A DNA stretch of 9,574 nucleotides from an uncultured Collinsella sp. (GTDB lineage Bacteria; Actinomycetota; Coriobacteriia; Coriobacteriales; Coriobacteriaceae), in NCBI GenBank assembly GCA_959020035.1, contig CAUEQX010000064.1, forward strand, positions 1 through 9,574, in the 5' to 3' direction. Position numbers and translations under genes: made by a program. Below the pieces are notes generated by a model that searched no databases, was not told the DNA's origin, and saw only the letters and a program-made list of their open reading frames with translations. Below, piece after piece: positions 1 to 6,929 of this stretch; the stretch's first letter is position 1; each line of letters begins with the position of its first letter.

Positions 1-708
1 GCACGCGTGCCCGATCAGGCCAAAGCCCGTGACATCGGTGCAGCCGTGAAGCTCAAGTCCCTCGGACAGACGAATCGGCGCCTCGTTGAGGGTGCGCATC
101 GAGTCAAACATGGCTGCGGCCTCGTCCTGCTCGATGAGCTCGCCCTTAATGGCCGTAGTGATGATGCCCGAGCCGATCGCCTTGGTCAGCAACAGGACAT
201 CGCCCACGCGCGCGCCGCTGTTGGCGAGCATGTGGTCGAGTGGCACAAAACCGCTCACGGACAAGCCGTACTTGGGCTCGTCGTCGTTGATGGTGTGGCC
301 GCCCGCGATGGAGCAACCCGCCTCGACGCACTTGTCGGCGCCGCCCGCCAGAATCTGACCGGCGACCTCGATGCCCAGGCAGCTCGGGATGCACAGCAAG
401 TTCATGGCATGGCTCGGCCGCCCGCCCATGGCGTAGATATCCGACAGCGAGTTGGCCGCGGCGATCTGGCCAAAGAGGAACGGGTCGTCGACCATCGGTG
501 GGAAGAAGTCGATGGACTGCACGAGCCCCAGGTTCTCCCCTACGCGGAAGACGCTCGCATCGTCGGAGGTATCGAACCCTACGAGCAGGTTGTCGTTATG
601 CACATTGGGTAAATCGCCCAGGACCTGGGCGAGGGCTCCGGGAGCCAACTTAGCGGCTCAACCGCTCGCGGCCGTCATGGACGTGAGCCTCACGGTGTCC
701 TTAGCCAT
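1..708 (-). CDS. selD: Selenophosphate synthetase (selenide, water dikinase), selenocysteine-containing, 3' end cut by window
   Basis: This enzyme makes selenophosphate from selenide and ATP, the selenium donor for Sec-tRNA and other selenium pathways. The first 236 codons are present (the family is about 345 residues). The ATG at 706-708 follows a GGAAGGGGG SD. An in-frame TGA at 658-660 is codon 17, in the context SG-U-AAKLAPG. E. coli SelD has Cys17, Cys19 and Lys20 here; this protein keeps Lys20 but has Ala at 19. After the TGA the frame continues with clear SelD sequence: DTSDDASVF near 46-54, SIDFFPPMVDDPF near 65-77, ANSLSDIYAMGG near 85-96, and DVTGFGLIGHAC at the window edge. Such conservation on both sides of the TGA fits readthrough as selenocysteine, not decay. 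The start overlaps the stop of the upstream glycosyltransferase by 8 nt, suggesting coupled translation. A simple ORF call would miss or truncate this gene. Confidence 0.93.
614..632 (-). promoter_or_regulatory. Candidate bacterial SECIS hairpin for the selD UGA codon
   Basis: Read on the minus strand, positions 632-614 form a perfect 8-bp stem (UCGCCCAG / CUGGGCGA) closed by a GUC triloop. The apical AGGUCCU is close to the AGGUCU apex of the E. coli fdhF SECIS, where the loop G and U contact SelB. The loop lies 34-36 nt after the UGA, farther than in fdhF (about 19-21 nt) but still near the range reported for bacterial SECIS elements. A second hairpin at 634-646 (GGCUC-CCG-GAGCC) is nearer the UGA but lacks GU in its loop. 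The paired elements and spacing are seen directly; the SECIS role is inferred. Confidence 0.65.
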
Positions 709-1918
709 ACGAACCCCCTTCCAACAAATCAACGACTCTAAGTATACGCGCCAGGCACGCTTCCCAAGAGACCGCCGACGGCTCGAACGTCGAAGGCGGC
801 GCGGCAAGCGCCTGCGCGATAGCATCTGCCAGTGCGCGCTCAAACAAAGGAAGGTCGGCCGCCACGGGCGTGTCGACATCCGTCATGCGCGGCGACGCCA
901 CCCACGTCACGGGAGCACCGGGAAGCATCGCCTCCATCCAGGGACGAACGCCGGGCAAATCGGTCGCCACAACTTTGCAGCCGCACGCGAGGGCCTCGAT
1001 CGTCACGAGCGGCAGACCCTCGTAAAACGAAGGCAGCACAAAGACGTCGGAACTGCGGTAGGCACGCACGAGCCCATCGCTATCCAGGCGCCCCGCCAGC
1101 GTCACCGGCACATCCGAGGCCGCGGTCAAGCGCTCGATACGCGCGTACTCGGCATCGTCCCCGCGGCCGCCCACAAGTACCAAGCCAGATGGGCGGACGC
1201 CATCGTCAATCGGCAATGACACGGCTCGAACCAGCGACTCGACGCCCTTTATAAAGCAAATCTTGCCCACGTACGCAAGCGATCCCGGCTGCCTCGCCAC
1301 GTTTGCGTCGCGGCAGAAGACGCGATGGTCGTAGCCCGTCCCAATCACGCGGATGCGATCGGCATCGACGCCGCACACCAGGCCAATCTGCTCAGCCTGC
1401 TCAGCATGGAGCGCAAAGACGGCATCGAGCCGACGGACCGCACTTACGATGCGATCGCGCTCGAGCGCATGCGAACGCAGCTGGCGCAGGTCGGTCGAAT
1501 GGCACACGGCAACAACTGGCACGTCTCGGACGCGCTCGCGCGCCAATGCGGTCACCAGATACAGGTGATGGCAGAGCACCAGATCGGGCCGAAACTCAGC
1601 CACCGCCCGATCGATTGCAGCAACAAATGCCCGCTCAAATGCCTTGAGCATCGAAGGCGTCAGGTCACGATAGCGCGTGGAGGGATAGGGCATGACATCG
1701 GACATACCGCAGATGGGAAACGGCAGCTCGGGCGACTCGAACGGTACGGCAAACACGGCAGCACGCCGGTCCAGCTCGCCTTGGGTATCACCCGGAGCCG
1801 CGCCGCAAAGCACGGCGGCGCGATGCCCCGTCTCGATCTGTTCGCGCACGAGCGCGGCAAGGTAGGTGCCGCTGCCGGTGCTATCTGGTTTTTGTGCCGA
1901 GATATTGAGGATGCGCAT
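701..1918 (-). CDS. GT4-family glycosyltransferase, coupled to selD
   Basis: This is a predicted cytosolic GT-B fold retaining glycosyltransferase of 405 residues that would use a nucleotide-sugar donor; the acceptor is unknown. The N-terminus MRILNISAQKPDSTGSGTYL is the typical first strand and Gly-rich loop of the family. LAYVGKICFIKGVESL (about 214-229) begins the C-terminal donor domain, and SFYEGLPLVTIEAL (297-310) holds the E300-x7-E308 motif, followed by GCKVVATDLPG. I chose the ATG at 1916-1918 because the protein fold begins there and AGGGGTG lies upstream; the frame remains open further 5' without family sequence. The gene starts 14 nt after the activase stop and its stop overlaps the selD start. 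That coupling recalls SenB/SenC pairs of selenoneine synthesis, where a glycosyltransferase uses selenophosphate to make a selenosugar. I infer a possible selenium role but cannot show it; an ordinary glycosyltransferase is the alternative. Confidence 0.88.
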   Translation of the reverse strand: MRILNISAQKPDSTGSGTYLAALVREQIETGHRAAVLCGAAPGDTQGELDRRAAVFAVPFESPELPFPICGMSDVMPYPSTRYRDLTPSMLKAFERAFVAAIDRAVAEFRPDLVLCHHLYLVTALARERVRDVPVVAVCHSTDLRQLRSHALERDRIVSAVRRLDAVFALHAEQAEQIGLVCGVDADRIRVIGTGYDHRVFCRDANVARQPGSLAYVGKICFIKGVESLVRAVSLPIDDGVRPSGLVLVGGRGDDAEYARIERLTAASDVPVTLAGRLDSDGLVRAYRSSDVFVLPSFYEGLPLVTIEALACGCKVVATDLPGVRPWMEAMLPGAPVTWVASPRMTDVDTPVAADLPLFERALADAIAQALAAPPSTFEPSAVSWEACLARILRVVDLLEGGSYG

Positions 1919-1932
1919 GTCGCGGTACACCC

Positions 1933-2697
1933 CTAGGCCAAGGCGGCGGCGCGAATCGCCGCGCCAATGGCACCTGCAAAGCGGGCCTGGGGCGAGGTGG
2001 TCACCGGCGACCCCAGTAGCTCGCCCAACCGCTCCACCACGAAGGCGTTCTCGCACAGACCGCCGGTCAGATAGTACGGAGCGCCCGCCGCCTGCCCGGC
2101 CATGGTCGCCACGCGCGAGACCACGCTGTCGATCACGCCACGCGCAATGTTCTCGCGCGGTTCACCGCGACCGATCAAGCTGATGACCTCGCTTTCGGCA
2201 AACACCGTGCACATGCTGGAAATCTTGGTAGGCTCGCCGGTGCGGGCGAGGTCTGCCATCTGCTGCTGGGAAATGCCTAGGCGGTCGGCCATGATCTCCA
2301 AAAAGCGCCCCGTGCCGGCGGCGCACTTGTCGTTCATGGCAAACTTGGCCACGCGACCGCCTTTAAGCTGGATGACCTTGGTGTCCTGACCACCAACATC
2401 GATTACGGTGCCGTGATCGCCAAACAGGCACACGGCACCGGTGCCGTGGCAAGTGATCTCGGTCACGACCTTGTGCGCATAGGGCACGGCGACACGGCCG
2501 TAGCCAGTCGCGACCACGCGAACATCGTCGCCCGTCACGCCATAGTCGGCCGCAGCGAGCTCACCGCGCAGACGCTCGGCCGCATCGACCGACGAATAGC
2601 CCGTCGGCATGACGCAGGTCCACGCAATGGCGCCGTCCGTCTCCACCACTGCAGCCTTCGCGGCCGTCGAGCCTATGTCGATACCAATGCCAACCAC
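1933..2697 (-). CDS. Acyl-CoA dehydratase activase (BadF/BcrA/HgdC type, YjiL-like), [4Fe-4S] ATPase
   Basis: The 254-residue protein is a close match in length and motifs to HgdC-type archerases, homodimers that bind one [4Fe-4S] cluster between subunits and use ATP to push an electron onto a 2-hydroxyacyl-CoA dehydratase or double-cubane partner. The ASKHA nucleotide-binding motifs GIDIGSTAAK (5-14) and IDVGGQDTKVI (99-109) are intact. The two cluster-ligand cysteines sit in NDKCAAGTGRF (Cys125) and SMCTVFAESEV (Cys163). I place the start at GTG 2695-2697, five bases after AAGGAGG; the same frame stays open to 3066 but that extension is antisense-like sequence over the transporter gene. The likely electron acceptors are the two paralogous iron-sulfur proteins encoded at 4329-6929 in the same cluster. 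Confidence 0.93.
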   Translation of the reverse strand: MVGIGIDIGSTAAKAAVVETDGAIAWTCVMPTGYSSVDAAERLRGELAAADYGVTGDDVRVVATGYGRVAVPYAHKVVTEITCHGTGAVCLFGDHGTVIDVGGQDTKVIQLKGGRVAKFAMNDKCAAGTGRFLEIMADRLGISQQQMADLARTGEPTKISSMCTVFAESEVISLIGRGEPRENIARGVIDSVVSRVATMAGQAAGAPYYLTGGLCENAFVVERLGELLGSPVTTSPQARFAGAIGAAIRAAALA

Positions 2698-2744
2698 GGC
2701 ATCCTCCTTCTTATGCAACGCAGGGACGCCCCTTGTCACATTCG

Positions 2745-3659
2745 TTAGGCCTTCAAAAAAGCGAGATAGCGCACGCAGGTATAGATCACCAGAATAGCCG
2801 CAATCACCGTCTCTACAAGCGCAACGGGAGCAAGCCACGGCAGCGGTGCCCCCATGTTCAAAAGACAGGAAGCCGTCATTTTGGATGCGATGGCGCTGAT
2901 CACAAAGGGGAAGGTAAACGCCGCATAGCTGGGATAAAACGGAAGCGAGAGGCAGCGGACCAACTGTACCAAGGAGAACAGATAGATGACCGTCGCAACG
3001 GCAAACATCGCCAACAAAAAGGCGTGGTTCTTGGGCATAACGGATTGCACGTAACCAGCGAGACACAGGCTCATGGGCGCAGCGTAAATGCAGATAAGCG
3101 GTTTGGCGGGCTCTGGAACATTGGGCAGCTTGACATACCTCATCGTCACCAGAACAAATAGCACCACAAAGCTAACCAGGCCAAACCAGAATGCGGCGGC
3201 GCCAATTGCCGTAGCTTCGTATACAGGCGCGGTAACCGCTGCGACCGCAATGCCAACGTACACAATGTAATAACTGGCAAAGACGGTTTGGAGCTTAATC
3301 TTTGCCACAAACTTGGCCGTGAAGAACACGATCAGCGCGACATGAAGCGCAATCGCCACGACCCACACGACAAACGCCACATCCGCGGCACCAAGATACC
3401 CTTTGATATAGGTCGAAAGCAGCATGAGCGCCATCGAGAAAGTGCCCGAAACACTTGCCATAATCGGGTTCGTCATATCCTCGGCAAACAGCTTGGGGAA
3501 TGCGACCACCTTGATAATGAATAGCAGCAGGAACAGTGCCGAAACCACGCCGCAGACCATGCGCAGCGCCTCGGAATAACTCTGCAAAAGATTACCCAGG
3601 GCCGCACAACCTAACGCGACGCCGCAAATCGGAACAGGGATTTTCTTGATCATATCCAT
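2745..3659 (-). CDS. TDT/SLAC1-family (TehA-like) anion transporter or channel
   Basis: The 304-residue protein is almost entirely hydrophobic, with about ten membrane segments. The opening KIPVPICGVALGCAALGNLL (5-24) is the family's first helix signature, and YAAFTFPFVISAIAS (245-259) matches the ninth-helix FTFP region that carries the gating Phe in TehA/SLAC1 proteins. Known relatives move small anions such as tellurite-related oxyanions, C4-dicarboxylates, sulfite, nitrate or chloride; the substrate here cannot be read from sequence. The ATG at 3657-3659 is favoured over the ATG two codons later because AGGAAA lies about 9 nt upstream of it. It sits between the cysteine-rich protein gene (68-nt gap) and the activase gene (47-nt gap). 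Given selD downstream, selenite or another chalcogen oxyanion is an attractive but unproven substrate. Confidence 0.85.
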   Translation of the reverse strand: MDMIKKIPVPICGVALGCAALGNLLQSYSEALRMVCGVVSALFLLLFIIKVVAFPKLFAEDMTNPIMASVSGTFSMALMLLSTYIKGYLGAADVAFVVWVVAIALHVALIVFFTAKFVAKIKLQTVFASYYIVYVGIAVAAVTAPVYEATAIGAAAFWFGLVSFVVLFVLVTMRYVKLPNVPEPAKPLICIYAAPMSLCLAGYVQSVMPKNHAFLLAMFAVATVIYLFSLVQLVRCLSLPFYPSYAAFTFPFVISAIASKMTASCLLNMGAPLPWLAPVALVETVIAAILVIYTCVRYLAFLKA

Positions 3660-3665
3660 ATAGAT

Positions 3666-3679
3666 AGGTTTCCTAACCT
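3666..3679 (-). promoter_or_regulatory. Small hairpin presenting the SD of the TDT transporter gene
   Basis: On the minus strand AGGTT-AGGA-AACCT makes a perfect 5-bp stem with the SD core AGGA as its loop, just upstream of the ATG at 3659. The structure is short and may be chance, but it would place the ribosome binding site in an exposed tetraloop. Confidence 0.3.
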
Positions 3680-3701
3680 CGTCGTCCTTCTTATGCCAGG
3701 C

Positions 3702-3718
3702 TCCGGCATCTCGCCGGA
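3702..3718 (-). other. Intercistronic GC-rich hairpin
   Basis: TCCGGC and GCCGGA form a perfect 6-bp inverted repeat with a 5-nt loop, in the gap between the cysteine-rich protein gene and the transporter gene. No T-run follows, so it is not a standard terminator. It could stabilise or mark a processed 3' end within the operon transcript. Confidence 0.4.
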
Positions 3719-3727
3719 CACCTGCTG

Positions 3728-4273
3728 CTAGATTTCGATATCGGCAACTTTACGGCGCGGAGCCGGCTCGTCGACTTCGTCCAGATTCTTAATGCCGCAC
3801 TCGCGACACACCATCTGGGCGACCTTCCATGCACACAGACCTGTGTAGTAAATGCACTGCTCTTTATGCTCGCCGCGGCCCATGTCAAATTCCTTTGTCA
3901 GGATACGGCAGCAGATGGCATGCTTACCGTTGTTCTCGCGGAACCAATCGTGCAGCTCGTGCGTAAGCTGCATCGACTTGACGGATTTTGGATTGGTCGG
4001 GCCGTCCTGCTCCGTACGTCCAAACAACATTCCAATCGCCAGAATGCCACCATTGAAAGCGCCGCACGCGCAGCCGGACTTGCCTGCGCCCACCGACATA
4101 CCAGACGCCATGGCCACGACCGAATCGGGCACATCGAGCTCGAGCATTTGCTTCATGGTGTAGACAAGCGACTCGCAGCAGTAATAACCCTTTTTGAAGT
4201 TAGCCTCGGCCGCGCGTTGTACAGCACGAGGACTTAGCTCAGATACGCCAATTGCAACATTGGGTTCAACCAT
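3728..4273 (-). CDS. C_GCAxxG_C_C family cysteine-rich redox protein
   Basis: This 181-residue soluble protein has ten cysteines: CC at 32-33, Cys68 and Cys70 in KSGCACGAFNGG, CC at 121-122, and Cys140, 147, 156 and 159. The glycine-rich CGAFNGGILAIG stretch (70-81) with a preceding Cys pair and spaced C-terminal cysteines fits the C_GCAxxG_C_C family, thought to bind metal or act in thiol redox chemistry; no member has a firm function that I know of. I take the ATG at 4271-4273, preceded by AAAGGAAATGA; the same frame includes a TTG five codons earlier with no better SD. It lies 55 nt after the second iron-sulfur protein gene. Its place between a reductase pair and a transporter suggests an electron-transfer or metalloid-handling role, which is inference. 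Confidence 0.85.
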   Translation of the reverse strand: MVEPNVAIGVSELSPRAVQRAAEANFKKGYYCCESLVYTMKQMLELDVPDSVVAMASGMSVGAGKSGCACGAFNGGILAIGMLFGRTEQDGPTNPKSVKSMQLTHELHDWFRENNGKHAICCRILTKEFDMGRGEHKEQCIYYTGLCAWKVAQMVCRECGIKNLDEVDEPAPRRKVADIEI

Positions 4274-4301
4274 TTCATTTCCTTTCAAATCGATATGGCA
4301 T

Positions 4302-4315
4302 AGGGGCTGCCCCCT
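4302..4315 (-). other. Intercistronic hairpin
   Basis: On the minus strand AGGGG-GCAG-CCCCT is a perfect 5-bp stem with a 4-nt loop, in the 55-nt gap downstream of the second iron-sulfur gene. It has no T-tract. It could be a processing or stability element within the transcript. Confidence 0.3.
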
Positions 4316-4328
4316 TGCCGCGTTCGCC

Positions 4329-5492
4329 TTACAGGGTCTCGATAAAGGCGGCGATGCGGGTCTCGATCTGACCCATGTCGCCGTTGCTGTAGTCGGTCTC
4401 GATCTTCATATACGGAATACCCGCACCCTCGACGGCCTCCTGCATGCGCGCGCTCTCAACGTTGAAGGTGTGGCAGGCCTGTAGCACGCTCTCTACCACG
4501 CCATCGACATGGTACTTCTCGCACATGGTCAGTGTGTTCTCCATGCGGCCGTCGTTAGGCGTCATGACCGAGCAGTTGATATCCAGGTAACGGTCGGCGA
4601 TGGCGCGCAGAATGTCGGGCGCGTCCGGGTCGATCATCATAGCCGCTGTGCGCTCGCCCGAGCAGTCGTCCATGCACACGACCACACCGCCGTTGGACTC
4701 GATGGTGCGACCGATCTTGTTGATTACGCCGCCCACCGGGCAGCCGGTGATCAGAATGCGCTTGGCATCCGCCGCAACCGGGCGCTCGCCCGCGTCGTAG
4801 GCCTCGCGCAGCTTGACAACCTTTTGCTCCAGCTGCTGCGTATAGGCCTCGATATCAAAGCTGAACGTACCGGCAAACATGGTACTCATCAGGTCGACGC
4901 CGCTCATGGCCGCCGGCTGGTTGGCCTGCAGCGCAAACATTTCGAGCCTGGCCACACGCAAGCGGTTGCGACGACGAACGGCAGCGCGCAGGTCATCGTC
5001 GGTAATCGTGATGCCGTAGAAACCCTCGAGCTCCTCCTTGAGCAGGCGGCACTCCTCGTACCAGCCTTCACGCTCGTAGGCGCGATCGCGGCCCTGCGGA
5101 AGATGCAGAATGTGCGTGCGCTTGAGCTCGTTGAGTAGCTCGTACATCTTCTTCTTGCCGTCGCAGGTGGTCTCGCCGATGATCATGTCGCTAAAGTACG
5201 TAAACGGGCACTTTTGCGAATAGGCAAAACCATACGTAGACTTGATGAGCGGGCACAGGTTTGCCGGCAGCACCTTCTCGGCCTCGGGAATCACCTCGTC
5301 GGACGTGCCGCACAGCGCCACGCTCGCAGCCCCCGCGGCATCGATAATCTCGAGCGGCGTGTAGCTGCACAGAAAACCGACCAGGCGATTACCCGCCTGC
5401 TTATAATCCTTGACGCGAATAAACGCCGCCTTGCGTTGCTCGTTGAACTCCTCAAACGTGGACGGCAACGGCTGCTCAATATTTTCCGACAT
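4329..5492 (-). CDS. 2-hydroxyacyl-CoA dehydratase D / double-cubane cluster protein family (YjiM-like), copy 2
   Basis: The 387-residue protein belongs to the HgdB/YjiM family, iron-sulfur proteins that receive low-potential electrons from an ATP-driven activase. Conserved blocks are GFLCSYTPLEII (Cys42), NLCPLIKSTYGF (Cys80), QKCPF (Cys95), GETTCDGKKKMYE (Cys110), DDCSGER (Cys277), INCSVMTPN (Cys307) and LQACHTFNVES (Cys340). At least six of these recur in the paralogue upstream, which fits the six ligands of an [8Fe-9S] double cubane better than the three of a single cluster. The ATG at 5490-5492 follows TTAAGGAG by 4 nt; the longer open frame upstream is antisense-like. It lies 154 nt after its paralogue, a gap in which I recognise nothing but the SD. 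The substrate is unknown; a true hydroxyacyl-CoA dehydratase remains possible. Confidence 0.92.
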   Translation of the reverse strand: MSENIEQPLPSTFEEFNEQRKAAFIRVKDYKQAGNRLVGFLCSYTPLEIIDAAGAASVALCGTSDEVIPEAEKVLPANLCPLIKSTYGFAYSQKCPFTYFSDMIIGETTCDGKKKMYELLNELKRTHILHLPQGRDRAYEREGWYEECRLLKEELEGFYGITITDDDLRAAVRRRNRLRVARLEMFALQANQPAAMSGVDLMSTMFAGTFSFDIEAYTQQLEQKVVKLREAYDAGERPVAADAKRILITGCPVGGVINKIGRTIESNGGVVVCMDDCSGERTAAMMIDPDAPDILRAIADRYLDINCSVMTPNDGRMENTLTMCEKYHVDGVVESVLQACHTFNVESARMQEAVEGAGIPYMKIETDYSNGDMGQIETRIAAFIETL

Positions 5493-5646
5493 ATAACTCC
5501 TTAACAAACCTTTTAACCAACCAAGGAAACGGCTTTCCCAGGTGCCCGAGGTTGCCGTGAAAGAGGAGCGCCGCGTACTTTGGTATGCAAGCGATGGTTT
5601 GAACGGCAAGATCGGGTGCTTGGGGAAGCCGCTGGACCGGATAGCC

Positions 5647-6929
5647 CTAAATGGTTTCCAAGAAAGCCTCAATCCTGGTTTGCAGTTGGCCTGCATCCTC
5701 GCCGGCGTAGTCGGTCGCGATGTGCATAAACGGGATGCCGGCCTCTTCGGCGGCCTTCTCCACGGCAAACGACTTCATCTCGTAGAGCGTGCAGAACTGC
5801 AAGGCCACGTCGACGATGCCGTCGGCATGCAGGTCCTTGGCCATCTGGACAATGTCCTTCATACGCTGGTCGTTGGGCGTAAAGACGGCGCAGTTGATCT
5901 TAAAGTAGCGCTCGGCGATGGCGTCGAGCATCTCGTCAACCGTCTCACCGGACTCGTCGACCAGGTCCTTGTAGTAGCGCGAGCCCGTGCAGGACTCCTC
6001 GCCCACCACGACGCCGCCGGCCTTCTCGATGAGGTTGAACAGCTTCCAGTTGGGCACGGCCATGGGCGTACCGGTGTACAGGATGCGCTTGGTGCCCTTG
6101 GGCGCCACACCCTCGCCGGCCTCAACGCGCTGCTCGCACTCAGCCGCCATTTCGTTGATGGCGCCGGTCAGACGCGGCGTGTCATCCATAAAGGCGGCCT
6201 GAACGGTCAGCAGGCTGTCGAGACCGCTGATGGGCGCCGGATCGGCAGCGCGGGTCGCAGCCAGACGCTGCAGGGCGCGACGCTTCTCGTTGACGGCGTG
6301 GATGGCAGCCTTCAGGCGCTCAGGCGTAATCGTGACGCCGCACTCTTCCTCGATCTTGGCGGCAAGCTTTTTAACCTCGGCCTTCCAGGTCACGAGCGTC
6401 GACTCGTCGTGCACGTTGGGAATATCCATGACGTACATGTTCTTTTGCGTGGCAAAGAACTCGTAGGCCTTCTTCTTGCCATCGCAGGTGTTCTCGCCTA
6501 CCACCAAGTCACTCGACTCAATGTAGGGGCAGACCTCGCCCAGCTTAAAGCCGGCAAAGCTCTTGATGAGCGGGCAGGTGTTGCGCGGCAGATGCTCCTC
6601 GACCTTGTCGGTCGCCCAGTCGGCACCCGAGCACAGACCAACGGGAATGCCGTCACAGGCAAGTACGATCTCCTCGGGCACGTACACACAGAACGAACCG
6701 ACGATCTTGGTGGCCTCGCCGGCCTCCTTCTTGTCGAGCATCTCCTTAATACGGCCGCTGTGGATGTTGGTGGCGACAAAATCCAGGTAGGACGTGGACT
6801 TGGGGCGATTGTTCTGCGTCAGGAACATATCGCCGTACATCTGGCCCACGGCGCCCAGCAGCATGTCGTGGTGGCAAGATTCATGCCGAGGCTCTCCCAC
6901 ATCGGATGGAAATCAAATTCTTCAGCCAT
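5647..6929 (-). CDS. 2-hydroxyacyl-CoA dehydratase D / double-cubane cluster protein family, copy 1, with apparent one-base frameshift near the N-terminus
   Basis: The likely start is ATG 6927-6929 after GAGAGGGGAACC. It encodes MAEEFDFHPMWESLGMNLA, then at about 6873 the frame breaks; the rest of the protein continues in the -1 frame as HHDMLLGAVGQMYGDMF. Restoring one C (GCC-CAC-CAC-GAC) gives a continuous 427-residue protein. The frame downstream is intact with GSFCVYVPEEIV (Cys81 in the repaired numbering), TCPLIKSFAGF (Cys119), EVCPY (Cys134), GENTCDGKKKAYE (Cys149), EESCTGSR (Cys314), INCAVFTPN (Cys347) and LQFCTLYEMKS (Cys380). These align with the cysteines of copy 2, so the pair probably arose by duplication and may form a heteromer or two separate reductases. 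A GTG at 6900 could start the shorter frame but has no SD. Either a real recent mutation or a sequence error in a short C run explains the break. Confidence 0.9.

Noticed and set aside
658..879. A 73-codon minus-strand ORF ending at the TGA at 658-660
   Set aside because: Its last 17 codons are the start of selD. The TGA is read as selenocysteine and the upstream part is a shadow of the glycosyltransferase gene in another frame.
6868..6882. Programmed -1 frameshifting in the first iron-sulfur gene
   Set aside because: A -1 slip would give the right product, but the site lacks an X-XXY-YYZ slippery sequence and I see no strong downstream pseudoknot. Mutation or sequence error is simpler.
6870..6900. 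GTG at 6900 as the true start of the first iron-sulfur gene
   Set aside because: It has no SD, and the ATG at 6929 has a good SD and encodes sequence that joins the family protein smoothly after a one-base change.
1933..6929. A 2-hydroxyglutarate or lactate-type amino-acid fermentation operon
   Set aside because: The dehydratase-like subunits and activase are present, but no CoA-transferase, 2-hydroxyacid dehydrogenase or Etf gene accompanies them, while an anion transporter and selD do.
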